Source: Nicotiana tabacum | Lineage: Eukaryota > Streptophyta > Magnoliopsida > Solanales > Solanaceae | Direction: 5' to 3' | DNA: 64,000 bases | NCBI RefSeq assembly: GCF_000715075.1 | Contig: NC_134095.1 | Location: forward strand, 9,100,722-9,164,721 | Part shown: one piece after another, positions 10,559-22,610 of the stretch | Position numbering within the stretch: position 1 is the first letter of the stretch | Layout: each line of letters starts with the position of its first letter | Translations under genes and position numbers: made by a program | The notes under the pieces: model-generated | The model's input: the letters and a program-made list of their open reading frames with translations, nothing else | Database searches by the model: none | What the model was told of the DNA's origin: nothing

Positions 10559-11542
10559 TTGACAATCAACAATTATTTACAGACTACTGCCCTACTATAA
10601 ACGTACTGTTCAACCAGCTTCATTCACATTTGGTAACTGAATGACAAACTCGTTGTGTTTAATGCTCTTGTCATTGTTGCCTTATTTTAAGTGAGACTCT
10701 ATAAATTTTATTGAGAATGTCATGGGCGGATAAGTGGCTTTAGTAGGAGACTAGTAAAGCCTTGATTTAGGTCCCCAAAATTTTTAATAATGGATTTTAT
10801 AACTTTATTTCAAATTAGACAATATTAATGTTTGTAGAAAAAATAATAAAGTACATGTGATGACCCGGCCGGTCATCTTAAGAATTAAAGCCCCGATCCC
10901 CTATTAACTGCTTTCCCTAAGTTTATTTCTATTATTTTGATTTGCCGGGATGTTCGGTTTTGAGTTTCGGAGAGTTTTGGGACACTTAGTCCCTAAATGA
11001 GAGCTTAAATGTTGGAAAATTGACCGTAGTCGGAACAGTGTGAAGACGACCTCGGAATGGAAAACCGATGGTTATGTTAGCTTCGTTGGGTGATTTCGGG
11101 GTTAGGAGCGTGTTCAGATTGTGTTTTGGAGGTCCGTAGCTAATTTAGGCTTGAAATGCCGAAAGTTGAATTTTTGAAGTTTCCAGTCCGATAGTGAGAT
11201 TTTGATCCAAGGGTCGGAATGGAATTCCGGAAGTTGGAGTAGCTCCATAGTGTTGAATGTGATGTGTGTGCAAAATTTCAGGTCATTCAGACGAGGTTGA
11301 TAGACTTTTTGATCGAAAGCGTATTTTGAGGATTTTGGAGTTCTTAGGCTTAAATCCATGGTTAATTCGAGGTTTTGATGTTGTTTTAGGTGTTTTAAGG
11401 ATTGAGACAAGCTTGAATAAGGTATTAGATGATATTTGTGCTTTTGGTTGAGGTCCCGAGGGCCTCAGGGTGATTTCGGATAGTTAACGAGAAGTTTGAG
11501 GAAATATTGCAGCTGCTATATTTTTTGCTGCTTCTGGTATTT

Positions 11543-11745
11543 TCGCATCTGCGGTTTGGGGACCGCAAGTGCGGCGCCGCAGAAGCAGATTTTGGTATTT
11601 TCTTTAGGAACCGCAGAAGCGGTGGAATTACCATAGAAGCGGTACCGCATCTGCGGATTGGGAGTCGCAGATGCGGAAGCTGGCTCTTTAAGTGAAAGTC
11701 GTAGATGCGACATTTGTTCCGCAGAAGCGGGACCGCAAATGCGGA
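11543..11745. repeat. cluster of CGCAxxTGCGG-type imperfect palindromes in the LTR
   Basis: About a dozen copies of short words such as CGCATCTGCGG, CCGCAGAAGCGG, CCGCAAGTGCGG and CGCAGATGCGG are packed into 200 bp in both orientations. The 3' LTR has the equivalent at 19200-19406. Many are self-complementary, so the transcript could fold extensively (inference). Confidence 0.85.
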
Positions 11746-12649
11746 AACTGCTGGGCATTATTTTAAAAGGGGTTCCGCGACTTGGGGGTTTATTTCCACC
11801 ATTTCTAATCGTTTTTGGAGCTCTTTGAAGGGGATAGAAGAAGGATTCGAGGGGAATCGCTTGAAGGTAACATCTTCATAACTCGTTTTTATGTGATTAA
11901 AGACCTAATTAGTGATGAAAATTTTGGGGAAAATGGTTAATTAGGGCTTGAGTTTAAGAGACCTTTAAATGAGGATTTGAGGGGTCATTTGGACTCCGAA
12001 TTTAGTGTTCTTGTTATGTACACACTCGTGAGAGTACGAGGTTTCTGAAAATATAAATTTCACCCGATTTCGAGACGTGATCCTGAGGGGCGTTTTGGTC
12101 ATTTTGCGTATTAGCTTATAGTTTAATTGTAGAATCAGTTACTTGAAGTGTTATTTACATTATGCAATTAAATTGGATAGATTTGAGCTATTTGGAGTCA
12201 AGTACTCGTGGCAAGAACGTGGTCTCAGGTTGATTTTGAGCCGGTCCGAGGTAAGTGGCTTGTCTAACCTTGTGTGGGGGACCTTCCCCTTAGGATATGA
12301 TATATTTGATAATTTAAATGCCTTGTATGTGAGGTGACGAGTGCGTACTTGAGCTAATTGTTGAAAATCTGGTTTTACTTTAAGTACTTCAATTGAGTTC
12401 CTTTTTTCTGTTTTATTCTACTTGCGAATTTAGCTTGTTGTTAGTTTAGAAAAGCATGTTTAGTTGACTTAATTGCCTATTTGCTTAAACTGCCTTAATT
12501 GCATTATGTGAAGCATGTTAGGCTAGAATTAACTGTTTGCCTTAGTACGAAATTAACATTTAATTGAATATTCGTGTGGTTGCTGCTGTGTGTTTTTAAT
12601 TTGGGACTACGGGACGGAATCCCGGGAGATCCCCTGTGCGTATTTATGA

Positions 12650-12815
12650 TTTGGACTGAGGTGCGGGATACCAAGAGATCCCTGGCACGTGTATTGAGGA
12701 TACCAAGAGATCCCTAGCATATATTGAGGATACCAAAAGATCCTCGGGATACCAAGAGATCCCTTGTTTACAAGGAGGATACCAAGAGATCCTCGGGATA
12801 CCAAGAGATCCCCCG
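12650..12815. repeat. GGATACCAAGAGATCC tandem repeat in the LTR
   Basis: Six or seven units of GGATACCAAGAGATCC, alternating with short spacers such as CTCGG, CTGGCACGTGTATTGA and CTAGCATATATTGA. The matching stretch in the 3' LTR (20341-20456) has fewer units, so the copy number changed after insertion or during reverse transcription. Confidence 0.85.
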
Positions 12816-13489
12816 GTTATCATCCCTGCTATGAGTGTTTTCTCCTTGTGGTTTGCCTTTATCTCTGTTTCCGTTATTGTACTCTTATCATCCTGTATAG
12901 ATTTTTACTATAGATTCTCAATTTTACTACTTATCTTATCCGGTCATCTTATTATTTATTTAATCTTAGTAGGGCCCTGACCTTCCTCATCACTACTCGA
13001 CCGAGGTTAGGCTTGACACTTACTGAGTACTGTTGTGGTGTACTCATGCCCCTTCTGTGCATGTTATTCATATGCAGATCTAACTGCCACTACTCAGGCC
13101 TACCATCCTTGAGGGAGGCAACTGCTTTAGAGACTCCGAGGTACATCTGCCACGTTCGCAGACCAAGGAGTCCCTTTCTATTCCTGCCTTTAGTATTTAG
13201 TCCTTCTGTATTTTTCTATTCTTATTAGACATTCCGGAGTTAGAGCTATGTAGTATTTATCTTAGCTTGTGATTCGTGGGTTTCCGGGTCTTGGATTAGA
13301 TATTGGTTTTTGAGATTTATAAATGGTGTATGCCGAGCGGCACATTTAAACACTATTATTGCTTTATTTCTATTTTAAGTTATTTTACTTTCGCAAGTTT
13401 TGTTATCTTCCGCAATTTAGGCTTACCTAGTCGTAGAGACTAGGTGCCGTCACAATGGTTCACGGAAGGGCGAACCGGGATCGTGACAA

Positions 13490-13503
13490 GTTGGTATCAG
13501 AGC
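13490..13503 (+). other. primer-binding site (initiator tRNA-Met type)
   Basis: TTGGTATCAGAGC lies one to two bases after the 5' LTR end at 13488 and is complementary to the 3' end of plant initiator tRNA-Met, the primer of most chromoviruses. Confidence 0.9.
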
Positions 13504-13690
13504 TCTAGGTTCATAGGAGTCATGGATCACAAGCCGATTTATTAGAGTCTCGCTAATCAGTACGGAGACGTCTGTACTAATCTACGAGAGGTTATGTAAC
13601 TGTTAGGAAATTTTCTATTTCATTTGATTTCCTTGTCATGCGATATTTTGACATCATAATTCTAAACTCATGTTTTCTATTCTCTCACAG

Positions 13691-15112
13691 ATGGTGAGGA
13701 TACGTGCTACCTGAGATGATAAAGCATTCGCGCCCCCTACTACAGCCGTTAGAGGCCGGGGCCGGGGTAGAGGTCGGGAATGCGTATGTGAAGCAGCCAA
13801 AGCACCTATGCGAGCTGTCGCTGAGGTACCACCAGCGGATCTAGCGGGAGTCCAGGCACCTAACACGCCTACTGCTACTACTACTCCAGCCCTTTAGGAG
13901 ACTTTGGCACAGTTCATGAGCATGTACACCACTTTGGCTCAGGCAGGGTTGCTTCCCCTTGCTGCAGCTACGTCCCAGGCTGGGGGAGGAGCACAGACTC
14001 CCGCCGCCCGCACTCTTGAGCAGTGATTGCATGTTGAGCAGGTCCTTGAGATTATTCTTGTGCCGCCTGCAGTGTCAGTTCAGCCCGAGGACAGGGCATC
14101 GGCTTCCGAGGATGAGCAGCTGAGGCTTGAGAGGTTCAAGAAGTACAAGCCTCCAGTATTTAGTGGTCTAGCATTAGAGGATGCTCTGGGATTTCTTGAT
14201 GAGTGTTACCGCATTCTCCGTACCATGGGTATCTCAGGATCGAGCGGGGTCTCTTTCACTACCTTCCAGCTTCGAGGAGCCGCCTATAAGTGGCGATGCA
14301 CCTATGAGTTAGACAGTCCAGATGAGGCTGCTTCACTGACTTGGGCTCAGTTTTCAGATCTGTTCCTGAGGGAGTATGTTCCTCAAAGCCTCAGGGACGC
14401 ATGGCGCGCAAAGCATTTGCGCCAGGGTGCTATAACTATTTTAGAGTATGTTGTCCATTACACTAGCTTGGCTAGACATGCCCAAGCCTTGGTTTCTACT
14501 ATCCGCGAGAGGGTTCATCGGTTTATTAAGGGGCTTATTCCCAGCATCAGATCTAGCATGATTCGTGAGTTAGAGATGGATATTTTTTATCAGCAGGTGG
14601 TGAGCATTGCTAGGAGGATTGAGGGTATTCATGCTAGGGAGAGAGAGGAGAGGGAGGCCAAGAGGTCTCGAGAGTCGGGTCATTTCTCTAGTGCTTGTGC
14701 CCCAGCTGCAGGTCGTCATGGTAGGGGTTATATGAGTCGCCCTATTCATTTAGCTCTTTCAGCAGCTAGTAGTGCTCCAGCTCCTCCTAGGCCTCATGAG
14801 CCTTATTATGCACCTCCGGTTTCTAGCGCGCAACCTGCACCGGGTGCTTTTAGAGGTCAGTCCAGCAAACCTGGCCCTAGCCAGTCACAGCCACCGCATT
14901 CTCCCAGAGCTTGTTTTGATTGTGGTGACACACACCACGTGGTGAGGGATTGCCCTAGACTTGGGAGGAGTGTACCTCCACATACCTTTCAGCCACAGCA
15001 TGCCCCGCAGAGTTCCCAGGCTATAATTACAGCTCTAGTTGTTGCCCCACCTACTCAACCAGCTAGAGGTGGAGGTCGGGGAGGTAGGGGTCATCCTAGA
15101 GGGGGAGGCTAG
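13691..15112 (+). pseudogene. Tekay-like gag (capsid and nucleocapsid), disrupted
   Basis: Gag packages the retrotransposon RNA into cytoplasmic particles. The natural start is the ATG at 13691 after TCTCACAG (MVRIRAT). Stops at about 13712, 13898 and 14025 break the N-terminal region, leaving a 361-codon frame at 14027-15112. In that frame lie the capsid part (FKKYKPPVFSGLALEDALGF, the WAQFSDLFLREYVPQ block, residues about 30-130 of the frame), a basic linker, and a CCHC zinc knuckle, CFDCGDTHHVVRDC (about residues 297-310), with all four ligands intact. It ends in a Gly/Arg-rich tail. No separate host gene is implied by this long frame. Confidence 0.9.
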
Positions 15113-18100
15113 GCCAGATATTATGCCCTTCCTGCCCGTACGGAGGCTGTTGCCTCCGATTATGTCATCATAGGTATTATACTGGTTTGTCACATAGATG
15201 CATCAGTTCTATTCGCTTCAGGCTCCACTTACTCTTATGTGTCTTCTTATTTTTCTCCACATTTGGGTGTATCTCGGGATTCTTTGAGTTCCCCTATTTA
15301 TGTTTCTACTCCTATGGGAGATTCTCTTATTGTGGACCGCGTTTATTAATCGTGTTTGGTTGCTCTTAGTGGTTTTGAGACTAGAGTCGATCTATTGTTA
15401 CTCAACATGGTTGATTTTAATATTATCTTGGACTGGTTGTTGCCCCATTATGTTATTCTTGATTGTCACGCCAAAACTGTGACGCTGGCTATGCCAGGTG
15501 TACCGCGTGTTGAGTGGAGGGGTACTTTAGATCACACTCCCATTAGAGTTATTTCTTTCCTTAAGGCTCAACGTATGGTTGAGAAGGGGTGTGACAAGTA
15601 TTTAGCTTATGCGAGAGATGTCAGTATTGATACCCCTTCAGTTGATTCAGTCCCAGTAGTACGGGATTATCCCGATGTGTTCCCAACTGATCTTTTGGGC
15701 ATGCTGCCTGATAGAGATATTGATTTTGGCATTGATCTATTTCCAGGCACTCAACCTATTTATATTCCTCCGTATTGTATGGCTCTTCCTGAGTTGAAGG
15801 AGTTGAAGGATCAGTTTCAAGAATTGCTTGATAAGGTTTTTATTCGGCCCAGTGTATCGCCTTGGGGTGCTCCTATCTTGTTTGTGAAGAAAAAGGATGG
15901 TTCTATGCGTATGTGTATTGATTATCGCAAGTTGAACAAGGTCACAGTGAAGAACCGCATTTCTTTTTGCCTCGTATTGATAATATGTTTGACCAGCTTC
16001 ACGGCACACGGGTGTTTTCTAAGATTGATTTGCGCTCAGGTTACCATCAATTGAAAGATTCGGGAGCCAGATATCCCGAAGACTGCTTTCAGGACTTGGT
16101 ATGGTCATTACGAGTTCCTTGTCATGTCATTTAGGCTGACCAATGCCCTAGCAGCCTTTATGCATTTGATGCACAGTGTGTTCCGGCCATATCTTGACTC
16201 ATTCCTCATTATCTTTATTGATAATATTCTAGTGTATTCCCGGAATCAGGAAGATCATGAGTAGAACCTGAGGACTGTGCTTCAGACTTTGAGAGAGAAG
16301 AAGTTATATGCTAAGTTCTCAAAATGTGAGTTTTGGTTGGATTTAGTGGCATTCTTAGGTCACGTGGTATCGAGTGAGGGTATTTAGGTGGATCCGAAGA
16401 AGATAGAGGCTGTGCAGACTTGGCCCAGACCATCCTCAACTATAGAGATCCGCAGTTTCCTTGGTTTGGCGGGTTACTACCACCGTTTTGTGGAGGGGTT
16501 TTCATCGATTGCAGCCTCTATGACCAGCCTCAAGACAACTTTGACCACAACCCCAATTTTGATACTGCCTACAGGTTCGGGGTCTTATACGGTCTATTGT
16601 GATGCCTCGAGGATTGGCCTCGGAGCGGCGTTGATACAGGACAGTAGGGTGATTGCCTACGCGTCCAGAGAGTTGAAGATACATGAGAAGAATTACCCTG
16701 TTCACGACCTTGAGTTAGCTGCCATTGATCACCTCTTGAAGATTTGGCGCCATTATTTATACGGGGTTCCTTGTGAGATTTATATTGACCATAGGAGCTT
16801 GCAGCACTTGTTCAAGCAAAAGGATCTAAATTTGCGCCAGAGGAGGTGGTTAGAGTTGCTGAAGGACTATGATATCACTATTCTGTATCACTCGAGCAAG
16901 GCCAATGTAGTGGTTGATGCCTTGAGTCGTCGGACGGAGAGTTTGGGGAGTTTGGCTTATTTACCAGCATCAGAGAGGCCTATGGTGATGGATGATCAGG
17001 CCTTAGCCAGCCAGTTTGTGAGATTGGATATGTCGAAGCCCAGTCGGGTTCTTGCTTGTGTGGTTTCTCGGTCTTCCTTATTTGATCGTATCAGGGAATG
17101 GCAGTATGATGACCCTCATTTGTTTGTCCTTAAGGACAAGGTTCAGCACGATGATGCCAAAGATGTAACTACTGGTGATGATGGGGTATTGAAGATGTAG
17201 GGTCGGATTTGTGTATCCGGTGTTGATGTGCTTCGAGAGTTGATTCTGGAGGAGGCCCATAGTTCGCGGTATTCCATCCATCCAGGTGTCGTGAAGATGT
17301 ATCATGATTTGAGGCAGCACTATTGGTGGAGGCGGATGAAGAAAGATATAGTTGGATTTGTAACTCGGTGCCTCAACTGTCAGTAGGTGAAGTATGAGTA
17401 CCAGAGGCCGGGTGGGTTGCTTCAGCAGATAGAGATTCCAGAGTGGAAGTGGGAGCGGATCATCATGGACTTTTTAGTTGGACTCCCACGGACTTTGAAG
17501 AAGTTTGATGCTATTTGGGTGATTGTGGATCGGCTGACCAAGTCCGCTCATTCATTCCTATGTGTACTACTTATTCTTCGGAGCGGTTGGCGGAGATTTA
17601 CATCTGGGAGATTGTTCGTCTGCATGGTATTCCAGTTTTGATTATTTTAGATAGAGGTACTAAGTTCACATCACGGTTCTGGAGGGTTGTCCAGCATGAG
17701 TTGGGAACTCGGGTAGAGTTGAGTACAACATTTCACTCTCAGATGGACGGACAATCTAAACACACTATTTATATCCTTGAGGATATTCTCAGTACGTGTA
17801 TGATTGAGTTTGGATGGTCTTGGGATCAGTTCTTGCCATTAGCGGAGTTTGCTTACAACAACAGTTATCAGTAGTGTAGATCTCTGGTGGGTTGGTTTGA
17901 GCCGGGTGAGGCTAGACTATTGGGCACAGATTTGGTTCAGGATGCTTTGGAAAAGGTTAAGGTGATTCAGGATAGACTCCGTACAGCCTAGTCTAGACAG
18001 AAGAGTTACGCGAACCAGAAGGTTCATGATATTTCCTATATGGTTGGATAGCGGGTTCTGCTTTGGGTTTCGCTTATGAAGGGCGTCATGAGATTTAGGA

Positions 18101-18517
18101 AGAAAGGGAAGTTGAGTCCGAGGTTTATTGGACCTTTTGAGATATTGAGGCATGTTAGGGAGGTTGCTTATGAGCTTGCCTTACCTCCCAGCCTGGCCGG
18201 GGTTCATCCGGTATTTTATGTTTCGATGCTCAGAAGGTATCACGGTGATTCATTACACGTGTTGGATTTTAGTTCAGTCTAGTTGGATAAGGATCTATCC
18301 TATGTTGAGGAGCCGGTGACGATATTGGACAGGCAGGTTAGAAAGCTGAGGTCAAAGAACATTGCATTATTAAAGGTTCAGTGGTGGAGTCAGTCAGTCG
18401 AGGAGGCAACCTGGGAGACCGAGCAGGATATGTGCAGCCGTTACCCTCATTTTTTCACTACTTCAAGTATGTCTCTATGCTCGTTCGAGGACGAACGAAT
18501 GTTTAAATATAGGAGGA
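15113..18517 (+). pseudogene. Tekay-like pol: protease, RT, RNase H, integrase, chromodomain; disrupted
   Basis: Domains in order. Protease, about 15185-15520: the active-site Asp is replaced, LFASGSTYSYVS, with GCT at 15215-15217. Reverse transcriptase, about 15820-16400: [16 protein letters not shown] is present, a frameshift follows near 15955, and the catalytic FIDD is FIDN (AAT at 16223-16225). RNase H, 16560-16950: [14 protein letters not shown] and the [16 protein letters not shown] end. A block of about 20 residues before it appears deleted. Integrase, about 17210-18000: HYWWRRMKKDI zinc-domain part, [26 protein letters not shown], with several stops. Linker [20 protein letters not shown] (18076-18135). 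Chromodomain, about 18300-18460: SVEEATWETEQDM and RYPHFF. It cannot make a functional polyprotein. Confidence 0.9.
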
Positions 18518-21131
18518 TGTGACAACTCGGCCAGTCGTCTTAAGAATTAACGCCCCGATCCCCTATTAACTACTTTCCCCAAGTGTATTTCTGCTATTTT
18601 AATTTGCCGGGATGTTCGGTTTTGAGTTACGGAGAGTTTTGGGACACTTAGTCCCTAAATAAGAGCTTAAGTGTTGGAAAGTTGATCGTAGTTGGAACGG
18701 TGTGAAGACGGCCTTAGAATGGAAAATGGATGGTTCCATTATCTTTGTTGGGTGATTTCGGGGTTAGGAGCGTGTTCGGATTGTGTTTTGGAGGTCTGTA
18801 GCTAATTAGGGCTTGAAATACCGAAAGTTGAATTTTTGAAGTTTCCGGTCCGATAGTGAGATTTTGATCCGAGGGTCGGAATGGAAGAAGTTGGAGTAGC
18901 TCTGTAATGTTGAATGTGACGTGTGTGCAAAATTTCAGGTCATTCAGACGAGGTTTGATAGTATTTTTGATCGAAAGCGCAATTTGAGGATTTTGGAGTT
19001 CTTAGGGTTAAATCCATGGTTAATTCGAGGTTTCGATGTTGTTTTAGGTGTTTTAAAGATTGGGACAATTTTGAATAAGGTATTAGGTGATGTTTGTGCT
19101 TTTGGTTTAGGTCCCGGGGTCCTCGGGGTGATTTCGAATGGTTAACGAGAAATTTGAGGAAATGTTGCAGCTGCTGTATTTTTTGCTGCTTCTAGTATTT
19201 TCGCATCTGCAGTTTGGGGACCGCATGTGCGGCGCCACAGAAGCGGCTAAGGGGCCGCAGAAGTGGATTTTGGTCTTTTCTTTAGGAACCGCAGAAGCGG
19301 TACTGCATCTGCGGATTGGGAGTCGCTGATGCGGAAGCTGGCTCTTTAAGTGAAAGTCGCAGATGCGACACTTGTTCTGCAAAAGCGGGATCGCAGATGC
19401 AGAAATTGCTGGGCATTATTTTAAAAGGGGTTCTGTGACTTGGGGTCTTATTTCTACCATTTCTAATCGTTTTTGGAGATTTTTGAAGGGGATAGAAGAA
19501 TGATTCGAGGGGAAACCCTTGTAGGTAACATCCTTGACTTCATAACTAGTTTTTATGTGATTAAAGACCTAATTAGTGATGAAATTTTTTGAAAAAATGG
19601 GTAATTAGGGCTTGAGTTTAAGAGAACTTTAAATGAGGATTTGAGGGGTCATTTGGACTCCGAATTCAGTGCTCTTATTATGTACAGACTCGTGAGAGTA
19701 CGAGGTTTCTTAAAATATAAATTTCACCCGATTCCGAGACGTGATCTTGAGGGGCGTTTTGGTCATTTTTCATAATTTTGCATATTAGCTTATAGTTTAA
19801 TTGTAGAATCAGTTACTTGAAGTGTTATTTACATTATGCAATTGAATTGGATAGATTTGGGCCATCTGCAGTCGGGTACTCGTGGCAAGAACGTGGTCTT
19901 GGGTTAATTTTGAGCCGGTTCGAGGTAAGTGGCTTATCTTACCTTGTGGGGAGGGGACCTTCCCCTTAGGATATGATATATTTAATAATTGAAATGCCTT
20001 GTACGTGAGGTGACGAGTGCGTACTTGAGCTAATTGTGGAAAATATGATTTTACTTTAAGTACTTAAATTAAGTTCCTTTTTCCTGTTTTATTCTACTTG
20101 CTAATTTAGCCTGTTGTTAGTTTAGAAAAACATGTTTAATTGACTTAATTGCCTCTTTGCTTAAACTGCCTTAATTGAATTACGTGAAGCATGTTAGGCT
20201 AGAATTAACTATTTTACTTAGTATGAAATTAACATTTAATTGAATATTCTTGTGATTGCTGCTGTGTGTCTTTAATTTGGGACTACGGGACGGCATCCTG
20301 GGAGATCCCCTGTGCGTATTTATGATCTGGACTGAGGTGCGGGATACCAAGAGATCCCTGGCACGTGTATTGAGGATACCAAGAGATCCTCGGGATACCA
20401 AGAGATCCCTAGCATATATTGAGGATACCAAGAGATCCTCGGGATACCAAGAGATCCCCCGGTTATCATCCCTGCTATGAGTGATTTTTCCTTGTCGTTT
20501 GCCTTTATCTATGTTTCCGTTATTGTACTCTTATCATCCTGTATAGATTTTTACTGTAGATTCTCAATTGTACTGCTTATCCTTTCCGGTCATCGTATAA
20601 TTTATTTAATCTCAGTAGGGCCCTGACCTCCCTCGTCACTACCCGACCGAGGTTAGGCTTGGCACTTACTGAGTACCGCTGTGGTGTACTCATGCCCCTT
20701 CTGTGCATGTTTTTCATGTGCAGATCTAGGTACTGCGACTTAGTCCTATCACCCTTAAGGCGAGGCTACTGCTTTAGAGAGTCCGAGGTACATCTGTCGC
20801 GTCCGCAGACCAAGCAGTCTCTTTCTATTCTTGCCTTTAGTATTTAGCCCTTCTGTATTTTTTTGTTCTTATTAGACATTCCGGAGTTAGAGCTATGTAG
20901 TATCTTAGCTTGTGATTCGTGGGTTTTCGGGTCTTGGATTAGATATTGGTTTTTGAGATTTATAAATGGTATATGTCGGGCGGCACATTTAAACACTATT
21001 ATTGCTTTATTTCTGTTTTAAATTATTTTACTTCCGCAAGTTTGGTTATCTTCCACAATTTAGGCTTACCTAGTCGTAGAGACTAGGTGCCGTCATGATG
21101 GTTCGCGGAAGGGCGAACCGGGATCGTGACA
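18518..21131 (+). repeat. 3' LTR of the plus-strand Tekay-like element (2,614 bp)
   Basis: Colinear with the 5' LTR, beginning TGTGACAACTCGGCCAGTCG directly after the purine tract AGGAGGA and ending GGGATCGTGACA, followed by the duplication GTACA. It differs by scattered substitutions and small indels (for example a shorter GGATACCAAGAGATCC array and a missing GGAATTCC-like block near 18885), so the insertion is not recent. Confidence 0.95.
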
Positions 21132-21670
21132 GTACAAAAAAAATTGTAAAAAAGGAAAGAAAGGTGTCTACTCTTAAACAGTAAAAATATTTTTAAAACT
21201 TTGAATTAAACTACTTAAATCTTCATATTAGTAAATATATTTTCTACAACAATATCAAAGGTAACATATTGCAAATACATGTCTAATATCTCATTCATTT
21301 AAATTTTCCTTTTCTAATATAAATAATAATATTACTATGTGAAGTTAAAGACTATGTCATTTAAGAATATATGCTATAAACAACAAGTATGAAAAAATGG
21401 ATTAGTTACCTCCTATAGCAAAGGTTGATACCTTATTTATTTTAAATAAATGCTCTTTTAAAAAAATTATATTCTATAGCTATCTTTTGATTTTTATAGC
21501 CAAATATCTATTTATGGTTACCTCCTACCCTTAAGCCATAAAATATTCTTTGTATTATTTCTCTCATTCTTTCAGATTTTTGCCGCTTTCTTCTTCGCTT
21601 TTTCTTCCTTGTTATTTCCTTGTACGCCACCAAAATTCCGATTCCAATCACAAACACCAGATTCAAAAAA

Positions 21671-21826
21671 ATGGCTGAAGATTTAGTATTGGATACAACA
21701 ATTAGAGACTGGGTATTAATCCCGCTCTCAGTTGTTATGGTCCTAATTGGAATCCTCCGTTACTTTGTCTCAAAGCTTATGCGTTCTTCTACTCAAGTAC
21801 CTGATCCTAAAATCATCAAAGAAGGG
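21671..21826 (+). pseudogene. EMC3: captured first-exon fragment of EMC3 (ER membrane complex subunit 3)
   Basis: EMC3 is the insertase subunit of the ER membrane protein complex, which inserts tail-anchored and multi-pass proteins. The 52 codons from ATG 21671 match the N-terminus of plant EMC3 closely: MAEDLVLDTTIRDWVLIPLS at the start, the first membrane segment (about residues 15-32), then YFVSKLMRSS and PDPKIIKEG. A plausible 5' UTR precedes it, with a CT-rich stretch from about 21555 and an AATCACAAACACCAG leader. Similarity stops at codon 52, where the normal protein (about 245 aa) would continue; an open tail of unrelated residues runs to 21934. It lies in transposon DNA near the right end of the hAT-like composite and is fused to a cytochrome c piece, so it is a transposon-captured fragment and not the gene. 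Confidence 0.88.
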
Positions 21827-21894
21827 TTCATTTCTAACACTATTTTTATTAGGTTATACTTTCTGAAAATCAGAAAAAGCCCCAAATTCAAAAA

Positions 21895-21963
21895 ATGGCA
21901 TCTTTCGCAGAGGCACTGGGGAACGAAGCAGTAGGGGCAAAGATCTTCAAGACCAAGTGTGCC
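21895..21963 (+). pseudogene. captured N-terminal fragment of cytochrome c
   Basis: Cytochrome c carries electrons between complexes III and IV in the mitochondrial intermembrane space. From ATG 21895 the 23 codons read MASFAEALGNEAVGAKIFKT then KCA, matching the plant cytochrome c start (MASFxEAPPG...GxKIFKTKCA). It stops just before the haem-binding CxxCH, of which only the first Cys is present. After KCA the frame continues with unrelated residues to a stop at 22005. It begins only 69 bp after the EMC3 fragment, in another frame. The intervening bases (21827-21894) may be cytochrome c 5' UTR or transposon sequence. Confidence 0.85.
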
Positions 21964-22019
21964 CCAAATTTTGAGGGTTTCGAGTCAGAATCGCGGCTCT
22001 CTTGACGAGACGACATTTT

Positions 22020-22610
22020 CTGTTAATATATTTCAATGTATTTTCAATGTATCACGCTGTATTTTCACGTATTTCATTGTATTTTTTTTCATTGTAATTC
22101 AATGTATCTTGCTGTATTCTATGTATTTCATCGTATGCACTATCTTTTTTTCAATGTATCCCGTTGTATTCTATGTATTTCATTGTATTTCACTGTCTCG
22201 CTATATGCCATGAATGTATTCGTATATTTTTTTTAATTAATATAATTTATGTATTCAGATGTATTATATAATTTTCCGAAGATTGCTATATTTTTGGGGT
22301 ATTTTTCGGTTGAGAATCTTTTTATAATTGGAAATACAAAATTTGTGTGTTATAATTGAGTTTGTTGAGTTATATTAGGAGTCTATTATGTTAATTGATT
22401 CACTTTCCATTTAAAGACAATGTAATCCCCTGTTTCACGCCGTGAATACAGTCGAATACAATAATTTGTCCAGCTGTAATACCATGTTTCACGCCATGAA
22501 TACAGTCGAATACATTCGAATACAACAACTGATTAGCTGGACTTCCCTGATTTACGCCTATTTTTGCTACTGTTTTCATGAATACAGATACTTAAATACC
22601 TCTAATACAT
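22020..22610. repeat. TGTATT/GAATACA-rich region flanking the captured exons
   Basis: Words such as CAATGTATTT, TTTCATTGTATT and CTGTATTCT recur through 22025-22230, and the complementary type GAATACAGTCGAATACA recurs at 22443-22530. The inverted sense of the two halves and the paired ACGCC.TGAATACAGTCGAATACA units (from 22437 and 22491) suggest the body of a non-autonomous DNA transposon that carried the exon fragments. Faint inverted similarity exists between about 21470-21520 and 22640-22690, but I could not fix ends. Confidence 0.5.

Larger units (their letters stand above)
10856..13488 (+). repeat. 5' LTR of the plus-strand Tekay-like element (2,633 bp)
   Basis: Starts TGTGATGACCCGGCCGGTCA and ends CGAACCGGGATCGTGACA, with CCGGCCGG near the start. 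It is colinear with 18518-21131. It contains a cluster of CGCAGATGCGG-type palindromes (11543-11745) and an array of GGATACCAAGAGATCC units (12650-12815). Small open frames inside are not genes. Confidence 0.95.
10856..21131 (+). mobile_element. Ty3/gypsy chromovirus (Tekay-like) LTR retrotransposon, complete but dead
   Basis: Two long LTRs (10856-13488 and 18518-21131) begin TGTGA and end GTGACA, and are flanked by the 5-bp duplication GTACA (10851-10855 and 21132-21136). The primer-binding site matches initiator tRNA-Met (TTGGTATCAGAGC at 13491). The polypurine tract AGGAGGA lies directly before the 3' LTR. The internal 5 kb encodes gag, protease, RT, RNase H, integrase and a chromodomain, placing it among Tekay-like chromoviruses. 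Every coding part has stops or frameshifts and two catalytic residues are changed. It is inserted within the hAT-like composite. Confidence 0.95.
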
